The translations under genes and the position numbers were made by a program. Shown piece after piece: positions 22,701 through 35,032 of a stretch of DNA of 64,000 bases. The stretch is from Isoetes taiwanensis (taxonomy: Eukaryota > Streptophyta > Lycopodiopsida > Isoetales > Isoetaceae). Location: the NCBI GenBank assembly GCA_021234155.1, contig JAJEKV010000005.1, forward strand, positions 16,538,089-16,602,088, given 5' to 3'. The notes beneath the pieces were generated by a model that ran no database searches, had not been told where the DNA came from, and worked only from the letters and a program-made list of their open reading frames with translations. Position 1 is the stretch's first letter. Each line of letters starts with the position of its first letter.

Positions 22701-23380
22701 AAAAAGAAATAGAACTCTGTTTGAAGGGGGTAGAAGCTACTCCCTGGACATTCATGAGAATAACTGCATTGATCTTGTGACTCAGTCAATTTAGATGAGA
22801 CCGCTGGTGTCTTAGGGGAGTTTGAGGTTCTCTCCTATGATTGCCTCCCCTTCGTTCCAGCTGTAGCTCCCATACCTCGGTTACTAGATCAGCAGAGCCA
22901 AAGATTGACCGAGATTCAGAGATTGCAAGAGCAAGTTGAAAAGGCTCATGGGTAGTACATGGATATTAATTGACGCCACGTTCACCCTCCACTTAAACAT
23001 CCACCTGCTCTTTTTCATCCTCGAAAATTAGCTAAGGGGTCTAACTCCTCTGCATCACAGCTTCCCTCACTTCCTGCTTCCATGGCTCTCTCCCTCTTAT
23101 TGCATCTCATAGTGATTGCTTTGATCTGTTTGGTTGACGTGGTTACGAACCAATGATCTTAGTTCTAACCTTACCAAAAATACCCTAAAATAATATAAAA
23201 CTATAGTGCAGACTTTATCACAATAACTTAAAAGCCATCCATATATTTTCTTTACTTCACGTTTTTCTTCAAGCAATGCTTGAGTCAAAATCTTTAGAAC
23301 TCCAATCGAATGTAAGTTTAATGAATTTGATTTTATATTTTAAACAGAACAAAATTGTGAAACAATTTATAGTATATAAA
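22701..23380. other. Intergenic stretch with one short open frame of unknown nature
   Basis: On the plus strand, 22,779-22,952 stays open and reads EFEVLSYDCLPFVPAVAP, then QRLTEIQRLQEQVEKAHG, a helical, coiled-coil-like ending before a stop. It has no start codon and no recognised family, and may be a remnant of an element-encoded protein. The rest is AT-rich and uninformative. Confidence 0.35.
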
Positions 23381-25190
23381 TTTCTTTTTTTTTTAATTGA
23401 AGGCAGTGTATATTAAATATGTATAATAAAGGTACAAAAGGGAGCAATGAGAGCTCTTAACTTTTAGGAGGTAACCTTTAGGAAAGGGTAGGTTATTGAC
23501 CCTGAAAAAACCAACTATCCCAAATCAAACAACAGTTAAAAGTTTATGGAAGTTGCAGGTGTAAACTGGTAGTAGTTAAAGCCGGAGGCTTAGTGATCAC
23601 CCGAGAACCGTCTTTTCTTGGGCTCTCTCTTGGAGTGGTCTTTTCTTCCCATTCCCTTGTTGGCTACAATGAAAAGGCAGTAGGGGCATTTGCATAAATG
23701 AGCCTTTCCTGGGTTGAATCTGTCCTTCTTATCTTTTGCACTGCATAAGATGTATCTTTTTTCGTCATAGTAAGAGAGGTAGCGATTCAAACTCACAGAT
23801 CTTCACCATGTCCATTTGGTACTTCAACTCCAAATTGTGTCAACCAGAGTGCATTTGCATGGAGATTCATTCTCTTCCACCTTAGTCTTTTGAACATAAT
23901 CAAAGTATTACCTGAAAATAAGGAAAAAACCAACATAAGTAATTATGTACCTTATTGCTGATTTCCATATACCTCAAGGACCCAGTTAATATCATATTGG
24001 GTCTGCTTAATGATGGCAGTAGGCCATATAATTTCCTCCTTAAAGATTAAGGAGTTTCTACCATTCCACATTCTCCACATGAGAATATATCTTCTCCACT
24101 CAATAGGGTTTTGGGGAAGAAGAATTACGTGATATGCATATTAGAAAGGCCCGGAATGTTCGGGCTCAGATTCACCCGACTCCAGGAACCCATTCTGCCC
24201 ATAGGCACTCTTTAAAAAGGTGTGCTTCATCTTCTTGATCCTGCAAGCATCTAACACAGATATCAGAGTTAGACATATTAAGCCTCCATCTCTTATTGTT
24301 CGTGGCAAGGGCTTTATGCCAAAGTTGCCACATAAAAGCTTTGATTTTAGGATGAATTGGGCTCTTCCACATAAATTTCAGGTTTCGAGAACCTGCCAGT
24401 TCAATGTTCCATTTCCGAATGAATGGTAACTTCTTGGTCTCTATTGAGGTACCTGTAAGCTAAAATGACTTTATAACCACAAAACCCATTAATGTGCGGG
24501 GAAAACATTAGTATCATGCCAAACTCCATAAGCCAATCTTTGAGTAATACTATTGAAAAGCTACCGAGTCATCTCCTAGATCTGCAAGATCGAATCTTGG
24601 TAAACAAATTCATCAATAATATCACTTATGTAGATAACTCCCCGTTGAGTCCATTGCTTGGCTAACTTAGGAAAGTTAGTGGCAAGACAAATGTTAGGGT
24701 CATCCAGAATCAGAGAGGGGCTCCAAAATATAGGCTGGTCCTGTGAAAGTCCTTCTTTCCAAGTATACATACCTCTAACCTTCAACCATGCCCTAATCCA
24801 CTTCTTAATAATTAAAGGCATAGTGGTAGGGATAGTAAAGTCGAAGTAGATACTATGAGGAAGCTGCATATTAAGATTTCTCCAGCCAAAGGGGTGGCAT
24901 TTCTTAATGTAATAGGAGATGAGAGTACTCACAGGGTGATTAATCTGGTTATTACAGGCCCTAAAGAAGTACTTTGCAGCCAAAGCAGTGGCCTGCTTCT
25001 CAATGTTTATGACCCCCAGACCCCCCATTCTTTTGTGCTTTGCAAAATTCTTCCATAGAAATAGGAATCCAACATCTTCTGCTTGATCCACCTGCTATAA
25101 ACCTTCCAATGATGCTCTGCATTTTTGTCAAGACTTTCTTAGGGGCCATAATGATGGAGGATTGATAAATTTCATTAATACTTCACATCA
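23381..25190 (-). mobile_element. LINE fragment, C-terminal half of ORF2
   Basis: The minus-strand reading ends in poly(A) (T-run around 23,384-23,394). Upstream, 25,160-24,576 encodes the segment after the reverse-transcriptase core: YQSSIIMAPKKVLTKMQSI, then FAKHKRMGGLGVINIEKQAT and GWRNLNMQLPHSI. After a frame break, 24,372-24,172 encodes the zinc-binding region HPKIKAFMWQLWHKALATN, then C-x2-C and EDEAHLFKEC. The element is 5'-truncated near 25,190, just left of a plus-strand A-run (25,205-25,219). Reading-frame breaks show it is inactive. It belongs to a different subfamily from the LINE at 12.03 kb, judging by the 3' end. Confidence 0.8.
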
Positions 25191-25219
25191 CAAGCTTCTT
25201 TCTCAAAAAAAAAAAAAAA

Positions 25220-25639
25220 TTATAGGGAGGCCAGACCCAAAATCCTGAAAACAAAAAAAAATCCACAATCAACAATCTTTGACAAGTTCTTTAGCTCCAT
25301 ACTAAATCTCTATCGTCAAATTGCGTATTCTATAGCATATGATAATTCCTCACCCCCCTTAGGGTTTCCTTTAGGGCAACCCAAAATCTATGTCAATATA
25401 GAATCTGTAAAGTAAAAAACGAAGAGAATTGGAAAACACAATCTACAAGTCTTCATTTCTCTCAACTCTCATGGATATCACGTAAATTCTAGATGGTATC
25501 AGAGAATCATCCTCGAACGTTAGGAGCAAAATCTAAAGATATTTAATTTTCTAAATTTGGAAAGAATTCCTTCTTTAGTGAGGCGCGAAGATCGGAACAA
25601 AAAGATAAGGTTGTTTGAGACTTACACAACATTCCATAT
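25220..25639. other. Intergenic stretch, no gene seen
   Basis: AT-rich, short frames only, no recognised element. Confidence 0.5.
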
Positions 25640-27470
25640 CCAAACATTGTCTCTTCGCAATTTCCAATTTAGATTTCCATCATAGATTTGTCAATCATAT
25701 ATGGTACACATCTATCATTCACTCAAATTTGCCATTGCATGTAGCCACCATTTAGAAGACTTAGCCATCACATAGTTCGGAAGCACTCCACTCAAATTAG
25801 AAAACATCTCCTACATTAATTTAAAGTAGAAAGGGTCCCATTGCTAATTAGAACTTGTATATAACAAAGTCTTAGCAAGAATGGAATAAACTGCATGAAA
25901 AGAACTTCATAGGTAGCCATTTCCAACCTTCAGACACAGGATATAGCAGAAAAGATCAAGCAATTACGATCTTTCACCAATCATAGAAAAATAAGCTGGC
26001 CTTTCACCGATCTTCATAAAATCACTTCATAAAAATTCCTTACACTTCTAAACTGCCAAATTTGATCTCAACCTAACATCCAAAACAACAGCGCATCCAA
26101 AAGGTCACTCCAAAAGGACCTTTTAGGGAGTGATCCAAACATTGTCTCTTTGCAATTTCCAATTTAGATCTCCATCACAGATTTGTCAGTCATATATGGT
26201 ACACATCTATCATCCAGTCAAATTTGCCATTGCATCTGGCCATAAAACCACTTAGAAGACTTAGCCATCACATAGTTCGGAAGCATTCCACTCGAATTAG
26301 ACATCTCCTACCTTTAAATCAAAGTAGAAAGGGTCACATGACCTTATCTCTAGAAAGATCTCAAGTGTATCACTTGGTCATCAGCATCACAATTGTTAAC
26401 ATACTCAAGAACATTTGAAAAATTTTAATCACTCGATCTTCCTCCTTAAGAACTACAATCATAAAAAAATTGATTTCAAATACAAAGCTAACAGACACCA
26501 TTTACGGATATGAGATGGGAGAAGCTATATGGCACGGGCCTATACTAGCCTTTATTACAAACTATATAGATTTATGTAAGTGGCCTACCCAAGAATATTA
26601 GTCATAATTTTGCTGTTCTTAAGCATTTCATTTAGTTGCGGAGCCGATAAGTGCTCCTCATGATCCTCATAAAAGACAAGTGTCTAGAAGCATCTTATAA
26701 TTAAAGTGGAACTCGTGCGATCCCCCTCTCCCCTTCCCCTTTTTGTTGGAACCATCTTCTTTAAACAAAAAGGACATGTCAAGCATTTTTTTATCTAATT
26801 AATTATTGAAAAGACGAGTTCTTTCATGTGAGTTTCGGTCCCAACAAGATCCAATACAAGTAATATTTCAAAAATAATGGTTCAGATTACTGGAAACGAG
26901 TTCTGAGTTCCAAAACATTCAAAAGTAATCACAATATTTTAAGATCACTGCAGAATGTATTTAGGATATTAGAAAAAAGTTCCAAAACACTATAGAGCTT
27001 CTCATTTAACAATCTAGACCTCCAGCCAGACGAACCAAGATCAATCTGGAATGCATTCATAGACGAGATTAAAAACATAATAGAGCAGCAGTGTAACATG
27101 CATATAAAAAACTAAACATACTTTGAAAGAAACTATAGAAACCAGGATTGTAAGCATCTGGTGCACAAGAAAAGCCTTTTCTACAAAAGAAAGCAATGCA
27201 TATGATATAGTCTTAGCAAGAATGGAGTGAACTACATGAAAAGAACTTCATAGGTAGCCATTTCCAACCTTCAGACGCAGGATTTACCAGAAAAGATCAA
27301 GCAATTACGATCTTTCACCGATCATAGAAAAATAAGCTAGCCTTTCACCGATCTTCAAAAAATCACCTCATAAAGATTCCTGACACTCCTAAACTGTCGA
27401 ATTTGTTCTCAACCTAGCATCCAAAAGGTCCTTCCAAAAGCATCCTTTAAAGAGCATCCAAAAGGTCACC
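25640..27470. repeat. Duplicated A-B block pair, second copy interrupted
   Basis: Block A (25,640-25,837) is repeated as A' (26,135-26,335), and block B (25,869-26,082) as B' (27,210-27,470), at roughly 90% identity by eye. In the first copy A and B are adjacent (about 495-bp unit). In the second, about 870 bp of unrelated sequence (26,336-27,209) separates A' from B'. The simplest reading is a tandem duplication followed by an insertion or other rearrangement. No coding potential was recognised in any block. Confidence 0.75.
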
Positions 27471-28396
27471 CCAAAAAGATCCCTGCACCTAATCTAATCT
27501 CAATCTGGCCGCTATTATTCTGGCTAGGCATCACAGAAATGCCATAGCCAAAGAGTTGAAGCCTAGAATGAAAAATGCCTCAAAAAATACTATGGCTACC
27601 TCTGCCACGTCCAAATGTAAAGTATCCAGAATTCACGTTTCAATAATTGCTTTTCAAGTACAATTCCCTCTGTGCTGACGTGCGTGAGCACTCCTTCCAC
27701 GCCAGATTTGCACCTAAAAAGCAATTCTTATATACAAAAACCCTTAAACCTTAGTGTGGAAATGCAAGCAAGCATCTATATCCAAACAGACTTTGGGATA
27801 TCATAGACCAATTGGGGCCATAGTTGGAGTTGGATATCAAACTTATTTTCTCTTGCTCAAGCTAATCCTTTTGCCAAGTAAGGTTCTGGTTGTGAGCTCT
27901 TCGTTATTATTGTAAGAGCATGAAGCCCATTTGGTGTTGAATGTTAGAGCACATACTAAATGTCGAGAGGACTTCAATATTTGTTGTAAGCTCTTTCACT
28001 ATTTGTTGTAAGGTCTTTGTTATTATTAGGAAGCATTGAAGCCTTCAATATTTGAAGCACATACTAAATAAATTTGCCACATGGGAATACTACTGGATTT
28101 TTCTATTGCTGATGAGTTGATACATAATGCCCACAAGAAAGTATTTCAATATATGCTGCTATTAGTTTCCAGTTTTATTGTTATTTCGTGTAGGTAAGCT
28201 TATTAGTGGGTTCAGGGTTTAGGGATTGCAATTCCGACGGCAAAGAGCTGAGCTGCTCCAAGGTATTTTGCCTCCTTTTGCTTTCGGTGGACAATCCCTT
28301 GAAATTTTGCTTGTAGTTGGGGTTTTCTTTGCGTTATAGTTCAAAACAACAGAATTCATGTGGACGACTGGTTTGGTCTGCTTATAGTGCAAGAAT
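27471..28396 (+). promoter_or_regulatory. Upstream region and probable 5' UTR of mtHSP70
   Basis: About 900 bp between the duplicated blocks and the HSP70 start. Short direct repeats occur (AGCACATACTAAAT at 27,948 and 28,057; TATTTGTTGTAAG twice near 27,980-28,010). A 5' UTR intron is possible: CTCCAAG|GTATTT near 28,262 and CTTATAG|TGCAAG at 28,387 fit donor and acceptor. No perfect heat-shock element (three alternating GAA/TTC units) was found. Confidence 0.35.
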
Positions 28397-30974
28397 ATGG
28401 CGGGGCTTGTGGCGGCTCGATTAGGAAGGAGGACAATTTCGTCTTGTGCAAAACATGTGGCAAGACGGGAAGTAGCATCTCTGAAAGTGAGATTTCGGCC
28501 CTACTTTAACTGCTTTATTATTTGTGCATTTCTTTGACGAAGTTAATCTACAGTCTAAGATGTTTCTGCATGACATTGAAAATATTTTACATTGTGTCAT
28601 TACCTTTCGCAGGAGATTATGCCTTCGTCTATTTTTTCTTCTTCAGGCTATGTTTGGCGGTCTACATTACGGCCTTTCAGTAGGCAAGTCATCAAATAAT
28701 GGGTTTTCTTACTTTTGTTGGTAATAAAAATCGTTAGAGTCCGTCTACTTGTAATAATGAAATATGCTGTTTAACCACTCTAGGAAATGATAACTACTGG
28801 AATTCAATGTTGCTCGTTATTAGCCAGACGTCTATGTTGTCATCTTAAGGATCAGAGGTTTTTATGATGGCGAATATGTCAAAATATCTATGATGATTTA
28901 TTTTGCAGCAAGGGGGGATCTGATATTATTGGAATTGATTTGGGGACTACTAATTCATGTGTTGCCGTTATGGAAGGCAAGGTAGGTATTGTAATTGTGT
29001 TTTTTTATTTGGTTCTGGTTTTTTATGAAAGTTATACATTTCTAACAGTCGTAGAGCTCTTTTTTCTTCCCTTTTTCTTTCTTCTGTAGACTCCAAAAGT
29101 GATTGAAAATGCTGAAGGCGCAAGAACAACTCCATCTGTTGTAGCATTCACTCCAAAGGGTGAAAGGCTGGTTGGAACTCCTGCAAAACGTCAGGCAGTG
29201 ACAAATCCTACAAACACCTTGTATGGAACAAAACGTCTTATTGGTAGACAGTTTGATGATCAACAAGTTCAAAAGGAAATGAAGATGGTGCCATACAAGA
29301 TTGTCAGGGCACCAAATGGTGATGCATGGGTTGAAGCTGGTGGGCAGAAGTACTCACCAAGTCAAGTTGGAGCGTTTGTTTTGGGGAAGATGAAAGAGAC
29401 TGCAGAAGCTTATCTAGGTAGACCTGTATCAAAGGCAGTTATCACAGTCCCTGCTTATTTTAATGATGCTCAACGACAGGCAACAAAGGATGCTGGAAGA
29501 ATAGCAGGCCTTCAGGTTGAACGAATCATTAACGAGCCAACAGCTGCATCTCTTTCTTATGGAATGGATAGGAAGGAAGGTCTTATTGCTGTCTTTGATC
29601 TTGGAGGAGGGACATTTGATATTTCTATTCTAGAAATCTCTGGAGGTGTTTTTGAGGTATAATGTGGGTCTCTTGACTCATCTTATTTAATAGCAATTCT
29701 GATTTGCATGTTGTTTTCAGGTAAAAGCTACTAATGGCGATACTTTCCTTGGAGGTGAAGACTTTGATAATGCTTTAGTGCAGTATCTTCTTGCCGAGTT
29801 CAAAAGAGACCAAGGAATTGATTTATCCAGTGATAGACTTGCAATACAGAGGCTACGAGAGGCAGCAGAAAAAGCAAAAGTCGAGTTGTCATCTACCACC
29901 CAAACTGATATCAATTTGCCATTCATTACTGCAGATGCATCAGGTGCCAAACATTTGAATATGACTTTAACGAGGTCGAAGTTTGAAACCTTAGTTAACG
30001 ATTTAATTGAAAGGACTAAGCAGCCTTGCAAAGATTGCATGAAAGATGCTGGCATATCTGCCAAGGACATAAATGAAGTACTGCTAGTAGGAGGTATGAC
30101 AAGAATGCCCAAGGTCCAGGACGTGGTTAACAACTTATTTGGCAAGGAACCTTGCAAGGGTGTTAACCCAGATGAGGTCGTGGCCATGGGTGCTGCCATA
30201 CAAGGAGGTGTCCTTCGTGGAGATGTGAAGGATCTTTTATTGTTAGATGTGACACCATTGTCTCTAGGAATTGAAACTTTAGGAGGCGTGTTTACTAGGC
30301 TGATTACAAGGAACACAACTATTCCAACAAAAAAGAGTCAGGTGTTCTCAACTGCTGCTGATGGACAGACACAAGTGGGTATCAAAGTCCTGCAAGGAGA
30401 ACGTGAAATGGCATCAGACAACAAGATGCTTGGTCAGTTTGATTTAGTTGGCATCCCTCCAGCTCCTAGGGGGGTTCCACAGATTGAAGTGACATTTGAT
30501 ATTGATGCAAATGGGATTGTAAATGTGTCGGCCCGGGATAAGGCCACTGGCAAGGAACAAGCAATCACAATTCAATCTTCTGGTGGGCTGTCAGAATCTG
30601 AGATTGACAAGATGGTAAAGGATGCTGAGATATATGCTCAAAAGGACAAAGAAAGGAAGGAGTTAATTGATGCAAAGAATGACGCAGATACTTTGATATA
30701 TTCAACCGAAAAAAGCTTGAACGAGTACAAGGATAAGATTCCTCAAGATGTTGCTGACAACATTAAGTCGACAATAGATGATCTTAGGAAAGCTCTTGAA
30801 TCAGAGAATGTTCAGAATATTAAGCAGAAAATTTCTGCAGCCCAAGCAGCTTCTTTAAAAATTGGAGAAGCCATTTCCAAGCAGTCACCTGGGTCATCTG
30901 GGGGACCTACTCAGCCTGGTGGAGGTGAAGGGGCAACAGAAGCAGAATATGATGACGTAAAACAAGGCAAATAG
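28397..30974 (+). CDS. MTHSC70: Mitochondrial heat shock protein 70 (mtHSC70)
   Basis: Five exons: 28,397-28,486, 28,613-28,683, 28,909-28,981, 29,090-29,656 and 29,721-30,974, giving 684 aa, the usual length for plant mtHSP70. The chaperone uses ATP to pull precursors into the matrix and fold them, with DnaJ and GrpE partners. Residues 1-54 are Arg/Ser-rich without acidic clusters and end RPFSS, a typical matrix-presequence cleavage context. The three HSP70 signatures are intact: IDLGTTNS (about 62-69), [11 protein letters not shown] (247-257) and [15 protein letters not shown] (387-401). The substrate-binding part follows, with a lid and the mtHSP70-style acidic tail [11 protein letters not shown]. 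Introns 1, 3 and 4 are GT-AG (126, 108 and 64 nt). Intron 2 (28,684-28,908) reads AG|GCAAGT...GCAG, a GC-AG intron, and this joint keeps frame and yields [15 protein letters not shown]. The 64-nt intron is near the lower limit for plants. No frame damage is seen, so the gene appears functional. Confidence 0.95.
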
Positions 30975-31130
30975 CGGATTAACTTGTAGATTCTGTATAT
31001 GTCTCATTGTTGTGAGATGGCTCAGATCAGGAGTAAAACTGATCACAAATCTTTTTGGCACAATGTAGATGTTTTGATCAATGCTGCATGGTGATTTTGT
31101 ATTTTGAATAAAGGGCATATGCAGATGCCA
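30975..31130 (+). promoter_or_regulatory. 3' UTR and poly(A) signal of mtHSP70
   Basis: A perfect AATAAA lies at 31,107-31,112, 133 bases after the stop codon. T/G-rich sequence (TTATATTGTGTTTTGTGTTT) follows at 31,145-31,165. This is a plausible end for the mtHSP70 transcript. Confidence 0.6.
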
Positions 31131-33799
31131 TCAACGTTGTAGATTTATATTGTGTTTTGTGTTTTGTGTTTATGTTTATGTTTGTATAGTAGCAGTTTAA
31201 CGCTGCTTGTGGAAATGGCTATGCATGATATTATGATGTTTGTGTTTATAAGCTCCTGTAAATCGGAGACTTATAAATATGATGTTTGCGTATACTAACG
31301 AGATATTATTTGGCATATGAATTGATGCATTGCTTGTTAATGGCTATATGTGTGAATGTTTCTTCCTGCGCATTAGATGGAGGTACAATCCTGAGAATAT
31401 GCCAAATCAAGGGTGTTAGATTTTACATCACACCCCCTATGTCAACACGCTCCCCATACGCTTCACATACGTACACCAATAACAATACATACATAATAAA
31501 AAACAATACCACCTAAGGTCTCACATCCCCAAAGGAACTGAAAGTCAAAGTAACATAAACTTAAATGCTCTTCTTATACATATGACATATGACTACATGT
31601 GGAGACACAAACAATTGCACCACGTAAAGACATTCTTAACAACGAAACACATGTCAACTCCAAGTTACACATGAAAACCACAAGTTTTTACATTGATAGA
31701 ACACAGAGGCAGCCTCACAAAGAAGCCCAAAGTAGGCGTTTCATCGGCAAGCAGCCCATACACAAGATAGACCAACCATAAACTGAACACCAACAATGAG
31801 CTCAAACAGATTTACACGGCTTCCCATATCCAGGAAGCACACCATCCCTGCAAAACCTGCCAAACCATCAAGCATTTCAACTACTCCAACTGTACAACTC
31901 CACCTCGCCTCGCCCCTCTAACAGCCATATCTCCATCCACACAGTAGCAATTGGAACAGCAGCCCCACAGTCGATGTACTTTCCAAGAAAGTCTGTGATG
32001 ATGCGTCTCTAGCGTCTCCAGCACAAAGAACACAGACTCCGGAAGAAATCGTTCCACAATCAAGCAATCGAATAGCACAGCTGACGAGCCCTCAATCAAT
32101 CCACATGCCACAAAACTGGAATCACCAGTATATTCCTTCTTGAATATACAGATAAATTTCTTTGCCTGGCAAGCAAGCAACGTGCAAAATTCTGACACTG
32201 GCAGCCCCATCTGAAGCCCGAGTGTTGCTGCCTGCACTCCCAGAACACCAACAAATACAGACAAAACAACAAAATGCTGCTCCAAGAACACCCAACAAGG
32301 CAATCTTCAGTGCCTTGAGCCCTTCCACTTGATAAGACGCGGAATCATGTTCCTCCAAAGCACAGCAACAAACCCAAGGTGATATGGTCTATGGGGTATG
32401 GGATAAAGCCTAGAAAGGTTGGGGCCCGTTGGATAACGATTTCCGTGAAGGATCCGCCCTTTTGGTGTGTTGGTTACCACTAGAGGTGCTAGTGCATAAC
32501 ACAAGGGATCGAATACCTCAGGCATCCCCTCCATCAGCAAATCGCTTCGAAACCAAGATCTCCACACTCGGTAAGCCACTAGGACGCCGAAGATGCCATC
32601 GCCAGCCACCATTTCTACAAGGTTCAAGCTGTCCGGGAACCTACATCGGGCTGTTTCTAGCAGCCCCTTGAATAGAAGGCCTGCTATTTCCGACCATGCA
32701 CATCATACAGATAGAAACATCGGAGTCTCCTCAAACCATACAAAACAAAAACGAAGCTCCCTTCCCCCCCCCCCCCCCACCTCACCAAAATCTTAGAAAT
32801 CGATATTTTGTGGACGTAATAAGCGTTTTACCCGCTACGTCTTTGGTCATCATTTTGTTGGCGTGTTTTATTACAAGGATATGAGAACCGAATACTTTTG
32901 ACAACCTTGTAATTCAATAAAGATGCCCATGTATTGTCATTTCTTTGATTTTTGGGTTTGCCCTTTATGCAAGGCGAACCTTTCAAAGGTGGGTTGATGG
33001 AATATACTGTGTGATGCTGCTGGATGTTCCATTTTGAGGGCCCAGATTGAAAACTTATGTTTTCCTATGTGGCGTTAATAAAGGGCTTCTTTGTCGTCGA
33101 TTCATGTGAGGTGGCATTAAGGGGCTTCCACCTGCCAGTTCAACCAACCTTGCTGTCTATGGCGATCATGATTTTTGGGTTGCCCCTAAGGGCAAGCCCT
33201 CCCTTATGTGGGAATGTAGGGTATTTTGGGTATCTGTTGGAATACTTAGATGATTGGCTTAAGCTTGTTGTAGTGGTCATTCTCCTCGTCGCCCTTGTTG
33301 CTGGTCGAGCCCTGCTGCGCTTGTTCAAACTGGCACACTGGCATGCATTCTTTTGCCATGGTATTCTTCGCATAGTGGATGATAAGATGCCACTTTCATT
33401 TCTTGCCTCAACTGGAATGCTTGTAGTAATCCAGCTCTAGATCTGTTGCCCGAGCCATATATTTGCAGGCGGTTGTTTTTTCTGGATCCGGATTCAAAGT
33501 AGTCAGACCATATCTAAAATCAGACCAAGGAAAAAAAGTATGCATTCGATATTGCTTTTGGGTCGGAGTCCAGAAATAAGGTTTGCTTCTGGGCCGCTTC
33601 GAACACATTTAGAAACAGAGGATATTCATCCTAAATTCAAAAATTTCTTTTCATATTTGCTGTCTTAATCTACACATGACCCCTGTTATATGCAAGCTTA
33701 TAGTATTTTGTTCTTTTACTTGTGGCCAAACCCTCAATTTAAAGAATTATTACTGTGAAGGAATGATGGATTTGTGGAAAGGGCATATAATTACTTAAC
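31131..33799. other. Intergenic stretch with unassigned open frames
   Basis: Minus-strand frames at 32,307-32,627 (106 codons, contains VRNMIPRL-like WRNMIPRLIKWKGSRH) and 31,881-32,303 (140 codons, Cys-rich) lie end to end in different frames. Their composition is gene-like, but I recognise no family, and stops interrupt longer readings; they may be a pseudogene. A C-run lies at 32,765-32,779. A plus-strand frame at 33,057-33,440 is hydrophobic but overlaps a dispersed repeat phrase (CTAAGGGCAAGCCCTCCC at 33,187) that recurs inverted at 57,257, so I do not call it a gene. Confidence 0.35.
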
Positions 33800-34800
33800 A
33801 CTAGAGTTGTCTCAGGGACCTGTTTGGGTTCATCAACCCGTATGGGTCCCTCAATCCCTTCTCCATATTAGGGACTAGTTCTTCATGATACTTATGAGAT
33901 TTTAAATATGAACACCTGAATTGTAAGATTAACTCGAAGTTGTACCACTATATTCAATGGTAAAATAAAATTCTTCACAAGTTTGGCACAAATCGCACCT
34001 TGAAATACACTCAATTCAATGGTTTCGATGATATGATATAATCTCATGACACTCAACATGAAATACAAATTTCAAGATAACATTAATTTTCTATGAACGT
34101 AGCCTACAAATGCTACTCATTTTTCAAATTTCATGTGATTTCATAAAAATTTGATATATCAATGAGCAAATCATAATTTCAATCCTTGAGAGGCCCAGTC
34201 GGGTCCCTGAGGAATTTCTGAAAAACAGACATCCAGGAACCATTTCATATCCATGATATTTGAAATAGAATAAGAATGTGAAGGTACTATTATTTTTCAA
34301 TAGAAGTAGATACTAAGTACTACACATCTTGCTAAATGGATTTCATTTTTTCAAAAAGTTGAGTAGTACTATGAATTTTCAAAATTTTGACCCTCGGGGG
34401 ACCTAATTGGGTCCATAAAAAACTTCTGAACTTCAAACTTTAAGGAATTATTTCTCAAAAATTCTACCATAGATTTTTCTAATTCTTCTTGTGATAGATT
34501 TCTCATATCATGAATCACAAGATGGAAGAATTAGAATTCCTAGGAAAAATCGTATTTGCAAAATAATGTGAGAAATGTTAAAGACTTTGAGAATAAACTT
34601 GATCCTTTTGCATTCGGCTCCACATTATGGCTGGTAATAGAAGCTTTCTATATTTTTCATGAATTTTTTCTTATATGTACACTCATGGAGGACAACATAT
34701 TGTGAGTATGTAGACAGATTCTTTATCTCGAAGCTACAATAGAATTTCAAAAAAAGTGTACGAATGAACCCATTTGGGTTCATCAAGGGACAACTCTAGT
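33800..34800. mobile_element. Non-coding element with ACTAGAGTTGTC inverted ends
   Basis: The left end ACTAGAGTTGTCTC and the reverse complement of the right end ACTAGAGTTGTCCC match at 13 of 14 bases and bound 1,001 bp. A further inner inverted phrase (TTTGGGTTCATCAA) is shared by both ends. GGGACC/GGGTCC phrases recur inside (33,815, 34,200 and 34,390), each near AACTTCTGAA-like sequence. No open frame of note is present. No matching target duplication was found, so superfamily assignment (CACTA-like or other) is open. Confidence 0.6.
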
Positions 34801-35032
34801 TGGCTCAATGCGACTGTATTAAACTGGGGCCAATATTCACAATTGGAAATGCATCCACGTGTTTATTTTCTAAACAATTTTTTTTAACTTATAGTCATGA
34901 ATTGCCTATTCTTGGTAAATTCAGAGAATTCCAACCCTTCTTAATTGTTAGGATCCTCTTTCACACCTCTCCCTTTGTCGAATTTTTCTTTTCATTATCT
35001 CTGATTTTTTCTCCAGGCCTTTTTCCTCTTAA

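Noticed and set aside
33057..33440. 127-codon hydrophobic frame on the plus strand
   Set aside because: It overlaps a dispersed repeat phrase and an opposite-strand frame and resembles no known membrane protein.
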